Shown piece by piece: positions 32,535-40,752 of a stretch of 64,000 nucleotides of DNA (the first letter of the stretch is position 1; each line of letters begins with the position of its first letter). Under the pieces are notes generated by a model. It had not been told where the DNA came from, did no database searches, and was given only the letters and a program-made list of their open reading frames with translations. The stretch comes from DAOUBP01 sp034432655 (GTDB lineage Bacteria > Chloroflexota > Anaerolineae > CG2-30-64-16): assembly GCA_034432655.1 (NCBI GenBank), contig DAOUBP010000127.1:5173-69172 (forward strand). The letters are read 5' to 3'. The position numbers and the translations under genes are program-made.

Positions 32535-33431
32535 ATGCGTGAAATCTCACCCGGTATCTTCGTTGAAACCGATCAGCGCGGGGCCAACTACGGCGCTGTG
32601 CTGACCGATGACGGTTTCATCATTATAGACACGCCCATCATACCGAAGCAGGCCGTGGCGTTTCGCGACGAACTGCGTCGTATTTCCGGCGGCAAGCCGT
32701 TCCTGTACATCATCAACACCGACCATCACCGTGGCCATATCGTGGGCAACCAGTACTTCGTGCCGACCCCGGTAATCGCGCACGACATCGCCTGGAAGCA
32801 CATGAAAGGGTATGGGGACAACTTCAAGCAGCGGGTCATTGACTCGTTCAAGAAAGAGCCGGAGATTCAGGCCCAGTTCGGCGAGATCCAGATCATCGTC
32901 CCGAAGATCACCTTTTCGCACCGGCTGGACATCGTACGCGGGGGCCGCGACCTGCGCATCATCAAGATCGGCGGCCATACGGCGGCCACATCGGTGATCT
33001 GGCTGCCCAACGAGCGCATCCTGTTCGTGGGCGATGCCGTGTGGGTGGATCAACATCCGTACATGGCCCAGGCCAACTCCAAGGAATGGCTGGACGGCTT
33101 GACGTACATCCGCAAGTTCAAGGCCGATATGATCGTGCCCGGTCGGGGGCCGGTATGCGGCCGAGAGGCCACCGAACGGATGTCGGAGTACATCCGCTAC
33201 ATGCGTGCCCGTACGCGCACCCTCTATCGCCAGGGCAAGACCAGGCAGGAGACGATCCAGACCATCCTGCGAGAGGTCGTGGGCTGGTTCCCCATTCCGC
33301 CGGCGCTGAAATCGAAGACGGAGTCGCAGATCAAGCAGGGCATTGGTCGCATCTGGAACGAGCTGGAAAAGGCTACGAAGGCCAAGGACAAGCTGGCGGC
33401 CGAGCCCGAGCCGGAAGAGGCAGATGAATAG
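32535..33431 (+). CDS. MBL-fold metallohydrolase-like protein with altered metal motif
   Basis: A 298-residue metallo-beta-lactamase-fold protein of the quinoprotein-relay/SoxH-like group. NYGAVLTDDGFIIIDTP, INTDHHRGHIVGNQYF, IIKIGGHTAATSVIWLPNERILFVGDAVW are recognisable. The usual HxHxDH motif reads D63-H-H65-R-G67-H68, so the first His is Asp and the metal-binding Asp is Gly. The later His (GGHTAAT) and Asp (FVGDAVW) are kept. The metal site may therefore be mononuclear or altered. The acidic C-terminal tail (EPEPEEADE) is unusual. GAGG lies upstream of the ATG. It is 17 nt upstream of the next gene. Confidence 0.8.
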   Translation: MREISPGIFVETDQRGANYGAVLTDDGFIIIDTPIIPKQAVAFRDELRRISGGKPFLYIINTDHHRGHIVGNQYFVPTPVIAHDIAWKHMKGYGDNFKQRVIDSFKKEPEIQAQFGEIQIIVPKITFSHRLDIVRGGRDLRIIKIGGHTAATSVIWLPNERILFVGDAVWVDQHPYMAQANSKEWLDGLTYIRKFKADMIVPGRGPVCGREATERMSEYIRYMRARTRTLYRQGKTRQETIQTILREVVGWFPIPPALKSKTESQIKQGIGRIWNELEKATKAKDKLAAEPEPEEADE

Positions 33432-33448
33432 CGGCTTGCTGGGATGCT

Positions 33449-34435
33449 ATGGCTCAAGCCATTCGTGAGTCGAAGGTCACGCCCGCGGATGAACTGCGGG
33501 ACTTGTTGACCCGTAATGAGAAACGCGTCGTTAACTTGCGCGGACAGGGTGCCGAGGCGCTGGCACTGCTGTTGGACCTGGATCGCATCGCCGAGCTGTG
33601 GCCGGAGCTGGAGGCCAGCGGGGTTGACCTGCGGCCTGAACAGGGCCGGTGGGAGACGCTCCAGGCCCTGGTACGGCGCTACGCGTCGGTTGTGGTGCGC
33701 GAATTGCGCGCGTTAGGGGGCCTGCCGGCTCTGCGGGCACAGCATCATCCGTCCGGAGAAGCGGCGTGGTGGTGGTACCTGGCCGAACAGCTGCAGGCAC
33801 AGCGCGCGCGCAACCTGGCCCGGGCAGCCGTCACCCTGGGCGGGGTGGTCGCCGTAGCGGCGCTGGTCTATTTCCTCGTTTTTCACGTGTTTTTCCCTGT
33901 GGATCCGGCCCTCAAAGCCGCTTTGGAAGCGCAAACGGCGGGCGAAGTGAAGATTGCGCAACAGGGGGATTACGCCGGCGCGCTGGCCGACTTTCGCCGG
34001 GCCACCGAATATCGGCCTGGTGACCCCGCTACCTGGTTGCGGGTCGGCTGCATCCTGTACCGGATCGGCGACACTGTGGGCGCGGAGGAGAATTTCTACC
34101 GCGCCCGGGTGCTGTTGGGCGATCTTCAGGACCTGAGGCTGGCCCGGGCGCCGATCTGCGTCCAGTTAGGGGTGGTTGACCTGGCCGAAGCTGACCTGCG
34201 GGAGGCCATTGCGGCTGATCCACAGAACGCTGCAGCCTACTACTACCTGTCCTCCATCCTCGAGGAGCGCGGGGAGCTTCTGGAGGCCTTGCTTTCCGTG
34301 CAACGGGCGGCCGAGCTGGCCGAAGCCCAGGGCGACACCGAGCTGGTGGCCCTGGCCCGTTTCCGCGCCGGGGTTTTGATGCAGCAACTGGCCGTCCAGG
34401 GAATCCCGGCCGGGAAACCAACGCCGCAAAAGTAA
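33449..34435 (+). CDS. Membrane protein with TPR repeats
   Basis: A 328-residue protein of unknown role. Residues 1-120 are helical and polar; a single transmembrane helix lies at about 124-148 (AVTLGGVVAVAALVYFLVFHVFF); residues 160-310 contain tetratricopeptide repeats (GDYAGALADFRRATEYRPGDPATWLRVG, DLAEADLREAIAADPQNAAAYYYLSSILEERGELLEALLSVQRA). It is probably an assembly or scaffold protein. The ribosome site is weak. The stop codon is part of a 61-bp inverted repeat shared with the next convergent gene. Confidence 0.75.
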   Translation: MAQAIRESKVTPADELRDLLTRNEKRVVNLRGQGAEALALLLDLDRIAELWPELEASGVDLRPEQGRWETLQALVRRYASVVVRELRALGGLPALRAQHHPSGEAAWWWYLAEQLQAQRARNLARAAVTLGGVVAVAALVYFLVFHVFFPVDPALKAALEAQTAGEVKIAQQGDYAGALADFRRATEYRPGDPATWLRVGCILYRIGDTVGAEENFYRARVLLGDLQDLRLARAPICVQLGVVDLAEADLREAIAADPQNAAAYYYLSSILEERGELLEALLSVQRAAELAEAQGDTELVALARFRAGVLMQQLAVQGIPAGKPTPQK

Positions 34436-34492
34436 GGCAACTCAGCAGTCGAACAGCTCTGCCAGGGCTGTTTCGTTGCTGAGTTGCCTTAC
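34432..34492. terminator. bidirectional hairpin containing both stop codons
   Basis: A perfect 16-bp inverted repeat GTAAGGCAACTCAGCA (34432-34447) and TGCTGAGTTGCCTTAC (34477-34492), with a second hairpin AACAGC/GCTGTT (34452-34457 and 34467-34472) in the loop. The TAA of the TPR gene (34433-34435) and the TAA of the AlkP-like gene (34491-34489) are paired at symmetrical positions in the outer stem. Confidence 0.8.
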
Positions 34493-35406
34493 TGTAGGAT
34501 GACCCGCATGATGGCCGGTGCGACATCGGGCAGGCTGCGCAGTGCAGGGGCCAGCCGATGGCGGGCTGCAGCCGGACCGATCAAGATGGCCGGCACCGGG
34601 TTGGTGGTGTGCCCTCGGGTGCTCAGGTCCTCCAGGTTGCCGTGATCCGAGGTGATGATGATCAGCCCGGCCTCATCGTCCCATGCAGCCAGCAATCCCC
34701 CCAACATCTCATCCAGCGACGCCAACAGCTCCAACGCATCCGCCATGTCCTGGCCGTGGCCGGCGTAGTCGCTCAGCCAATACTCGAAGAAAGCGAAGTC
34801 CAGCCCGGCCGCCAGCGCGGCCAACCTGGCGCCCGCCGCGGCCGGTGTCAGCAACGGCGTGTCGGTCAGGCCCAACCGGCTGTGCCAGCCCCGGCCGGTG
34901 AGGTCTGCCGACAGGGCGAGGCCGGCGCGCAGGTCATCGGCTGTGCGCAACGGGATGCCCGCGCCCACCACCGCCTGGGGGATGGCCGAATAGAGCCGCC
35001 GGCCGGCCTGGATTGCAGCGAAGTAGGAGGGCGGGTACGCGTTGAGCAGCGCAGCCTGCTTACCGGCCCGGCGCACGGCCCGGAACAGATTGCCGTTGGC
35101 CAGCAGGTTCACGATGGCCTGATTGGGCCACGGCCCGTAGTGCCCGCCGATGAGCCGGGGTACGTTGAGGCCGGTGAGCAGCGCGGCCTGGCCGCTGGCC
35201 GATTGTGGCATCCCGGGCACCCCCAGACAGGCGTCCAGCGCGACCACGGTCGCCCGCTCGGCTTCCAGCGGTGTAGCGCCCGCCACCAGACGGCCTCCGC
35301 CCAGCAAGCGGCGCAGGTTCGGCATGGGGGCCAGCGCCAGGGGGTTGAGGGCCGGGTCGTCCGGGCCCAGGCCCACCCCGTCCAGGAATAGGAAAAGCAC
35401 CCGCAT
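34489..35406 (-). CDS. AlkP-superfamily (phosphoglycerate-mutase-like) metalloenzyme
   Basis: A 305-residue protein of the alkaline phosphatase/iPGM metalloenzyme superfamily. FLDGVGLGPDDP at the N-terminus gives the first metal Asp, PQSASGQAALLTG provides the nucleophilic Ser region, and the C-terminal SDHGNLED with GHTTNPVP gives the second metal set. It is much shorter than cofactor-independent phosphoglycerate mutase (about 510 residues), so the cap domain is reduced and the substrate is uncertain. No signal peptide. The stop is in the bidirectional hairpin. GAAGG lies before the ATG at 35406. Confidence 0.82.
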   Translation of the reverse strand: MRVLFLFLDGVGLGPDDPALNPLALAPMPNLRRLLGGGRLVAGATPLEAERATVVALDACLGVPGMPQSASGQAALLTGLNVPRLIGGHYGPWPNQAIVNLLANGNLFRAVRRAGKQAALLNAYPPSYFAAIQAGRRLYSAIPQAVVGAGIPLRTADDLRAGLALSADLTGRGWHSRLGLTDTPLLTPAAAGARLAALAAGLDFAFFEYWLSDYAGHGQDMADALELLASLDEMLGGLLAAWDDEAGLIIITSDHGNLEDLSTRGHTTNPVPAILIGPAAARHRLAPALRSLPDVAPAIMRVILQ

Positions 35407-35427
35407 GTGCTGCGCCTTCGGCTCCTG

Positions 35428-35589
35428 TCATTCCAGCGACGATCGCGCCTGCGCGAGATTAATCGCCCCTATGATGCGCCACACCTCTTGATCTGTGGCG
35501 TCGAAAAAGATGAAAGTGGGCGTTGGCCGGAATCCCGGTAACGAGTATTGGTTGATGACCCACATGGCCGTAGGATAGCGCTTCCGATG
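35428..35589 (-). pseudogene. thioredoxin-like protein, C-terminal fragment
   Basis: The minus strand encodes HRKRYPTAMWVINQYSLPG..., continuing PTPTFIFFDATDQEVWRIIG to a stop at 35428. The cis-Pro segment PTPTFIFFD and following strand match the C-terminal half of thioredoxin-fold proteins, but an in-frame stop lies at 35590 and there is no CxxC half upstream. A new 45-codon ORF could begin at ATG 35565. Most likely a decayed remnant. It begins 22 nt upstream of the AlkP-like gene. Confidence 0.6.
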
Positions 35590-35701
35590 TCAGGATACCG
35601 CAGGAGAGCTTACTTTCGATCAGGGTGCTATCCGGAGTTGGTGCCTTTGCGTTTCTGCGGTATCATGTCCTGGCCTTTGAGCGGTGTCGCCTGATAAGAT
35701 G

Positions 35702-35725
35702 CAAAGTGCGCTTAAGCGCACTTTG
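35702..35725. promoter_or_regulatory. 24-bp perfect palindrome
   Basis: CAAAGTGCGCTTAAGCGCACTTTG is fully self-complementary. It sits about 90 nt upstream of the DUF456 gene and could be an operator or an RNA hairpin. A second small hairpin, GCCTGG/CCAGGC (35768-35773 and 35785-35790), follows. Apart from these and the thioredoxin fragment, 35590-35813 shows no gene. Confidence 0.5.
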
Positions 35726-35813
35726 TGGCTATTTGCAACCTGCTTGTAGTAGATTTGTGCAACATCGGCCTGGCGATTTGAATCCCAGGCCTTGCATCGG
35801 TGGGTTGAAGCTG

Positions 35814-36317
35814 ATGTCCTCATTACCCTTTTGGATTGCGTTGATCGCCATGTTGATCGGCCTGGCCGGCACGGTCCTCCCCGCGCTGCCCGGCGTGGGG
35901 TTGATTTGGGCCGCCGTGTTGATCTACGCGCTGGCCGAAGGTTTTGCGGACCTGACCCCGGTTGCCTTTGCTGTCATCACGCTGCTGGCTGCGCTGGGGA
36001 TAGCCTCCGACTTTCTACTGACCCAGGCCGGGAGCCGGGCGGCTGGCGCGTCCTGGCGAGCATTGGCGGCCGGCATCGCCCTGGGCGCACTCGGCTTCCT
36101 GTTCGGCCTGTTCGTCGGCGGGATCGGTGCCGTGCCGACGGCTATCATCGGGATGTTGCTGGGCATTTTCATCGTGGAATATCGCCGGCGGCGCGATTGG
36201 GCCGCGGCGCTGAAGGCCGGCGGCGGGTGGCTGGCAGGGTGCCTGGCGTCGCGCGGGCTGCAGTTCCTCCTCGGGCTGGTGATGATCGCCATCTTCGTCT
36301 GGCAGGCGGGGTTTTGA
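35814..36317 (+). CDS. DUF456 membrane protein
   Basis: A 167-residue hydrophobic protein with about five membrane segments and the glycine-rich pattern of DUF456 (GTVLPALPGVGLIWAAVLIYALAEGF, GGIGAVPTAIIGMLLGIFIVEY). The start at 35814 (MSSLPFWIALIAMLIGLAG) begins directly with the first membrane helix; an upstream in-frame extension covers the palindrome region and is not protein-like. Function is not known for the family. It is followed by a purine-rich 55-nt gap and the yjjX-like gene. Confidence 0.82.
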   Translation: MSSLPFWIALIAMLIGLAGTVLPALPGVGLIWAAVLIYALAEGFADLTPVAFAVITLLAALGIASDFLLTQAGSRAAGASWRALAAGIALGALGFLFGLFVGGIGAVPTAIIGMLLGIFIVEYRRRRDWAAALKAGGGWLAGCLASRGLQFLLGLVMIAIFVWQAGF

Positions 36318-36372
36318 GATATAGCGCGAGGGAGACACAGAGAGACGGGGAGGGGGAGAGGCAGAGGCAGGG

Positions 36373-36924
36373 ATGAGGGTCTTGGTGGGGTCTGAGAACC
36401 CGGTGAAGATCGGCGCGGTGCGCGATGTTTTTGAGAACTATTTTTCGGGTGTCGAGGTGATCGGCATCTCGGTGGCGTCGGGCGTGCCGGCGCAACCGGT
36501 GGGTGAGGAGACCTTCCTCGGCGCTGAGAATCGTGCGCGAGCGCTGGTGACGCTGAACGCTGTGCAGGGGTTGGCCGCGCGTTTTTGCGTGGGCCTGGAG
36601 GGCGGTATTGCGCAACTGCACGGCCGCTGGTTCGCGTTTGGGGTGTTGTGCGTCGCGGATGCGGCGGGCCGGCTCGGCTTCGGGCTTTCACCGTTGTTCG
36701 AGATGCCGCCGGTTATGCTGGCCGACGTGTTAGCGGGCGAGGAGTTAGGCCACGTGGTGGACCGACTGAGCGGGGACCACAACAGCAAACAGAAGGGCGG
36801 CGCGATCGCGTTCTTGACGCGCGGGCGGGTGGACCGGCGGTCGTTGTACGCACAGGGGCTGGCGATGGCGCTGGTGCCGTTTTTGAACCAGGAGATGTAC
36901 TTCGATGGTGACCTTTCCGACTGA
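36373..36924 (+). CDS. yjjX: Inosine/xanthosine triphosphatase, YjjX family
   Basis: Hydrolyses non-canonical purine nucleotides such as ITP and XTP (house cleaning of the nucleotide pool). MRVLVGSENPVKIGAVRDVFENYF is the NTP-binding N-terminal motif, GVPAQPVGEETFLGAENRARAL the typical second motif, and FCVGLEGGIAQL the acidic site. SGDHNSKQKGGAIAFLTRGRVDR is also family-typical. Length 183 residues fits. A purine-rich leader (AGGCAGGG) precedes the ATG. Its 3' end overlaps the start of the DUF2087 gene by 20 nt, which indicates coupling. Confidence 0.9.
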   Translation: MRVLVGSENPVKIGAVRDVFENYFSGVEVIGISVASGVPAQPVGEETFLGAENRARALVTLNAVQGLAARFCVGLEGGIAQLHGRWFAFGVLCVADAAGRLGFGLSPLFEMPPVMLADVLAGEELGHVVDRLSGDHNSKQKGGAIAFLTRGRVDRRSLYAQGLAMALVPFLNQEMYFDGDLSD

Positions 36925-37195
36925 ATTGAAGAACTTTGTGGACGCAGAGGGCCGGCTACGGCAGTGGCCCACCAAACAAAAGCTGCAACTGCTGGCGATC
37001 CCGGCCCTGGCCGAGGCGATCCCGTTTGGACAGCGCTTTACCGAGCGGGAGATCAACGAGCTGTTGAACCGCTACCATACCTTCGGTGACCCGGCGTTGC
37101 TGCGCCGCCTGTTGTGCGACATGGGCTACCTGGCGCGCGAGCGCGATGGCTCGGTCTACTGGCGTGTTGTGCAGCAAGAGGCTTCGGAGGGTTGA
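36905..37195 (+). CDS. DUF2087 domain protein
   Basis: A 96-residue single DUF2087 domain: LKNFVDAEGRLRQWPTKQKLQLLAIPALAEAIPFGQRFTEREINELLNRYHTFGDPALLRRLLCDMGYLARERDGSVYWRV. The segment LLxDxGYLxRxxDGxxYWR is the family signature and looks like a winged helix, so a nucleic-acid-binding role is possible. It overlaps yjjX at its 5' end and its TGA at 37193-37195 is followed two bases later by the GTG of the next gene; GGAGG inside its 3' end serves that gene. Confidence 0.88.
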   Translation: MVTFPTELKNFVDAEGRLRQWPTKQKLQLLAIPALAEAIPFGQRFTEREINELLNRYHTFGDPALLRRLLCDMGYLARERDGSVYWRVVQQEASEG

Positions 37196-37196
37196 T

Positions 37197-38090
37197 GTGG
37201 CGCGGCCGGTGCTGATCTATCACGCGGTATCTCTGGCCGGCCGCTATCCCCCCAGCTCCTTGAGCGGCCTGGCCGCGTGCCTGGCGTCCGGCGCAAAGCT
37301 GGTAGAGGTGGACATCGTCCCTCTGGCCGACGGAGACTTCGCGCTGCTCCACGATGGCCGTTTGGACGGCATTACTGACGGCCAGGGGCCGGTGGCCGCA
37401 GCCACTGCCGAACAGGTGCGGAGCTTGCGGCTGCGCTGGCGCGGCGCGCTGACCGACGAACCGGTGGGCACGTTGAGCCAGGCCGTGGCGCTGGTCGCTG
37501 CGCATCCCGGGCTGGCCGAGCTGCAACTGGACCTGAAGCCGTACTCGCCCCTGACCGAACGGGTGCTGTCAGACTTGCTGCGGATCATCGAGCCGATCCG
37601 GCGGCGCATTCGCATCAGCAGCGTGGCCGACTGGGCGTTGCGCCGGTTGCGCGTGTTGGATGCCGGGCTGGCGTTGGGGTTCGACCCGCTGCTCTACCTG
37701 GATGTGGAGCGCAACCCGGAGCCGGTCGCGGAGGACCTCCGCATCCCGCCCCACCGGACAGGTGCCTATGGCTACCTGGACGACCACCCGTTGGCCTTCG
37801 ACCGGTGGGGTTCCGCGCGCCAGTACCTTGAGGCAAGGGTTGAAGGGCTGGCTGCGCAGGTTTCGGCCGGGGTCTGGTACTTGCGGGCCACGCTGATCGC
37901 CCGCATGCTGGCCGACGGCTTCGACCCTATCGCCTGGCTGCACCTGCACGGCATCCAGGTGGCCGCGTGGACGCTCAACCCGGATCAGCCCCATCACGTG
38001 ACGCTGGCGCGGCGGCTGGTCGCGCTAGGGGTTGACCGGATCACCACCGACGATCCGGAGGGCCTGGCCGCGACGCTCGAGGGATCGTGA
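37197..38090 (+). CDS. Glycerophosphodiester phosphodiesterase family protein
   Basis: A 297-residue GDPD domain protein, which would release sn-glycerol 3-phosphate from glycerophosphodiesters. The GTG start at 37197 (VARPVLIYHAVSL) is supported by GGAGG six nt upstream. LIYHAV and the ALLHDGRLDG motif supply the two catalytic histidines, VEVDIVPLADG the metal-binding acidic pair, and the C-terminal VAAWTLNPD with GVDRITTDDPEG is standard. The family HRG motif is changed to YHAV, so it is a divergent member. No signal peptide, therefore cytoplasmic. Co-transcribed with DUF2087. Confidence 0.82.
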   Translation: MARPVLIYHAVSLAGRYPPSSLSGLAACLASGAKLVEVDIVPLADGDFALLHDGRLDGITDGQGPVAAATAEQVRSLRLRWRGALTDEPVGTLSQAVALVAAHPGLAELQLDLKPYSPLTERVLSDLLRIIEPIRRRIRISSVADWALRRLRVLDAGLALGFDPLLYLDVERNPEPVAEDLRIPPHRTGAYGYLDDHPLAFDRWGSARQYLEARVEGLAAQVSAGVWYLRATLIARMLADGFDPIAWLHLHGIQVAAWTLNPDQPHHVTLARRLVALGVDRITTDDPEGLAATLEGS

Positions 38091-38125
38091 CGGTTGGCAG
38101 TGGGCGGCAGGCGGTTGTTTGCAGG

Positions 38126-40120
38126 TCAAATGTCCACGAAGATGTTCATCTGTGACGGCCCGCGGTTGGCCCAGAGAAAATAAGGGATGAAGGTCAGGGG
38201 CCGGCCGTCCTGGGCCTGGCCGCGCAGGACGACTGCGCCCCCCAGCAAGTCGGGATCCCACACAGCGCGCAACGAGGCCGGGTCGAGGGTCACGTCAAAA
38301 AGCGGCATGGTGGGGTTGTCGGTGCTCTCCAGGCAATAGATCAGCGGCCCGCGTGAGATGGCGACCCGGCCACCGCAGCGGGGCAGGCGGCGGTCCTGCC
38401 GCAGGAGGCGGATGCCCATGTCGAACGCCAGGGCCAGCTCATCCCCGTCCCGCCAGGTGCGCTCGACCGGCAGGAAGCGCGCGCGATGCGGCACACAGCC
38501 GCAGGCGGTCTCCGGTGCGGCCGGCCGGGACACAGCGGCCCGCAGCGGCTCACCGTTGAGGGAAAGGGACCACGTCTCGGCCCATGATGGGATGCGCAGG
38601 TGCACGGCCCGCGGCATGGGGGCGGCCGTTTCGAACCGCAGGCGCACATGCCCGTCCCACGGCAGGCCCGACTCCACGGCCACCTGCAGCCCGTCCCCCA
38701 GGTCGGCCCGGCTGCTCACATACTGATGCACCCACAGGTCGCCGTCCCTGACGCTGTAGATGTAATCCCCCAGGCTGGCCCACGTGCGCGAGAGGTTGGA
38801 GGGGCAACAGGGCACCGCGTACCAGGGCCGTCGCGTTACCCCGCCGCGACAGGCCAGAGGGTTGTTGTAGAGATAGCTTTCCCCGTCCCAGCCCATGCCG
38901 ACCGCGGCTGCGTTGTAAAGCTGCCACTCGAACAGGTCGCTGTATTTGGCCTCCCCTGTGATCAGCGCCATCTCCCGGTTCCAGAACAGGCACGCCAGCG
39001 CCGCGCACGTCTCCGCGTAGGCGTACTCGGGGTCCAGCTCAAAATCACGGCCAAAGCCTTCAATGCCGGGCAGGCTGCCGACCCCGCCGGTGACGTACAT
39101 GCGCCGGGCCACCATGTGCTCCCAGGCGGCAGCCAGGGCCGGCAACAACGTCGCGTCCCCGCTCAGCTGATAGAGCATGGCGATCGCGGTCTGCAGGTAG
39201 CCGAAGCGTACCGCATGCCCCACAGGGACCGTCTGTCGGCGGATCGGCGCGTGCTGCTGGAAGTAGCGGCCCGACAGTGCGTTGAGGTACCAGCGCAGGG
39301 CGCTTGCCCGCGGCCGGGCCGCGGTGTTGCCGGGGGGCAGTTCCGGGGGCCGGTAGTCCGGGTGGCTGGCCAGGTAGGCTTGCCGCTGTTGTGCGACGAT
39401 CCGGCTGCGCGCGGCGACGTCGGCGTTTTGGCGCCACAGCGAGATGGCGAACGGCAACGTGCCCAGGCGGCCGCGCTGCTCGATGAACTGCCGCGCCTGG
39501 TCCAGGTAGGCCGGCCGGCCCGTGACGCGGTAGAGCCGCAGCAGCGCGATCTCGATCTCCTCGTGGCCGGGCGTGAACGCGGGCCCGCGGCCGGCGAAGT
39601 CGGCGACGATCCGGTCGGCGGCCTTGCAGGCCACCGTCAGCATGGTGCCTTTGCCTGTGGCCAGGTAGTGCGACACCCCGGCCTCGATCAGGTGGCCGTG
39701 GCAATAGAGCTCGTGTTCGATCTGCAGATTCGTCCAGCGGGTCCCGGGGAAGTGGATCTGGTTATAGGTGAACAGATAGCCGTCCGGCGCCTGGGCGCGC
39801 GCCAGCAGCGCGGCGAACGCGTCCATGCGGTGGCCCAGCTCGGGGTCCGGGTGGGCAGCGTAGGCCCGGGCGGCCGCGTCCAACCACTTGTACGCATCGG
39901 AGTCGGCGAAGAACCACCCTGTACGGAAGCCGGCGGCCTCCCCGGCCGCGATGCGGAAGTTGGCGATGCACCCGCTGGCCTCCAGTTGGCGCCACTGGTG
40001 GGGCAGCGCGCGGGTCGCGTTGACCGTCAGCCGTTCGCCCCAGAACCCGCCGCTGATGTGGGCCGCGCCGGCCGGGAGTGAGGTGGTAGGGGGCGGGGCG
40101 GGGGAGACTGGGGCCTTCAT
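38126..40120 (-). CDS. GH127-type beta-L-arabinofuranosidase-like glycosidase
   Basis: A 664-residue (alpha/alpha)6-barrel glycosidase. The family members characterised so far remove beta-L-arabinofuranose and use cysteine as nucleophile. YAETCAALA places the acid/base Glu at residue 370 with a zinc Cys at 372, and VPCCPSNLSRTWASLGDY places the Cys pair at 438-439 (zinc ligand and nucleophile). ISGGFWGERLTVN at the N-terminus is typical. The start at 40120 overlaps the stop of the upstream AhpD-like gene (ATGA), so it is translated from the same mRNA. No signal peptide; acts on imported oligosaccharides. Confidence 0.92.
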   Translation of the reverse strand: MKAPVSPAPPPTTSLPAGAAHISGGFWGERLTVNATRALPHQWRQLEASGCIANFRIAAGEAAGFRTGWFFADSDAYKWLDAAARAYAAHPDPELGHRMDAFAALLARAQAPDGYLFTYNQIHFPGTRWTNLQIEHELYCHGHLIEAGVSHYLATGKGTMLTVACKAADRIVADFAGRGPAFTPGHEEIEIALLRLYRVTGRPAYLDQARQFIEQRGRLGTLPFAISLWRQNADVAARSRIVAQQRQAYLASHPDYRPPELPPGNTAARPRASALRWYLNALSGRYFQQHAPIRRQTVPVGHAVRFGYLQTAIAMLYQLSGDATLLPALAAAWEHMVARRMYVTGGVGSLPGIEGFGRDFELDPEYAYAETCAALACLFWNREMALITGEAKYSDLFEWQLYNAAAVGMGWDGESYLYNNPLACRGGVTRRPWYAVPCCPSNLSRTWASLGDYIYSVRDGDLWVHQYVSSRADLGDGLQVAVESGLPWDGHVRLRFETAAPMPRAVHLRIPSWAETWSLSLNGEPLRAAVSRPAAPETACGCVPHRARFLPVERTWRDGDELALAFDMGIRLLRQDRRLPRCGGRVAISRGPLIYCLESTDNPTMPLFDVTLDPASLRAVWDPDLLGGAVVLRGQAQDGRPLTFIPYFLWANRGPSQMNIFVDI

Positions 40121-40602
40121 GGTCCGGCAGCCTGTCCTGCATCCCCGGCCGCTGTCTGCCTCTCCATCGCCTGGGCCGCGGCTGCCATGCCGGCCTGCTG
40201 CCATGCTTCTGCCATGAACTGCGGATCAATCGGCACCTTCAGCGCGGTCGCCAGCGCGTTGGTCTGAGAGGCCATGCCGATCACCGCAAGGAGCTCGGCG
40301 TACTGCGCCTCGGTCATCCCCTTGGCGCGCGCGGCCGCCGTGTGCGAGTGGACGCAATAATCGCAGTTGTTGGCGACCGATACTGCGATGTAGAGCATCT
40401 CCTTGGTCAGCGGGTCCAGCGCGCCGGGCGCCATGATCTCTTTCAACGCCGCCCAGGTGCGCCGCAGCGTCTCCGGGCTGTGCGCCAGCGCCTTCCAGAA
40501 GTTGTTCACGTCCGGCACGTTGCGCGTGCGCTTGATGTCGTCGTACACGGCACGGACTTCGGGAGACGCGTCTTCGTAGTGGATGAGGGTGACGGTTGAC
40601 AT
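40117..40602 (-). CDS. Carboxymuconolactone decarboxylase/AhpD-like protein
   Basis: A 161-residue helical protein of the CMD family. The redox-type CxxC motif is present in NNCDYCVHSHTAAA with the following His, as in AhpD, together with EMLYIAVSVAN. Such proteins act as alkyl hydroperoxide reductase partners or as hydrolases. The start at 40602 is set by CAGGAG eight nt upstream. It has a strong promoter at 40633-40660 and is coupled to the GH127 gene; why a peroxidase-like gene is paired with a glycosidase is not evident. Confidence 0.87.
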   Translation of the reverse strand: MSTVTLIHYEDASPEVRAVYDDIKRTRNVPDVNNFWKALAHSPETLRRTWAALKEIMAPGALDPLTKEMLYIAVSVANNCDYCVHSHTAAARAKGMTEAQYAELLAVIGMASQTNALATALKVPIDPQFMAEAWQQAGMAAAAQAMERQTAAGDAGQAAGP

Positions 40603-40632
40603 CGGATGCTCCTGACGGTGAAGATTGCTGGG

Positions 40633-40660
40633 ATTATACCGCCGGCCGGGTCGTCGGCAA
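40633..40660 (-). promoter_or_regulatory. promoter of ahpD-like/GH127 operon (TTGCCG-N16-TATAAT)
   Basis: Minus strand TTGCCG at 40660-40655 and perfect TATAAT at 40638-40633, 31 nt upstream of the start codon. Confidence 0.65.
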
Positions 40661-40752
40661 AACGTAGAGCAACCCTGTCTTCCGGTCACGCCGCGCAGGG
40701 CGCTCGCCCACGCTTCTTGCAAGCTATATCGGGGAGTGCTGTGCGGTAACCC

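Noticed and set aside
35768..35790. tRNA T-arm-like sequence (GCGATTTGAATCCCAGGC)
   Set aside because: No matching acceptor, D or anticodon arms can be formed around it; it is only a 6-bp hairpin.
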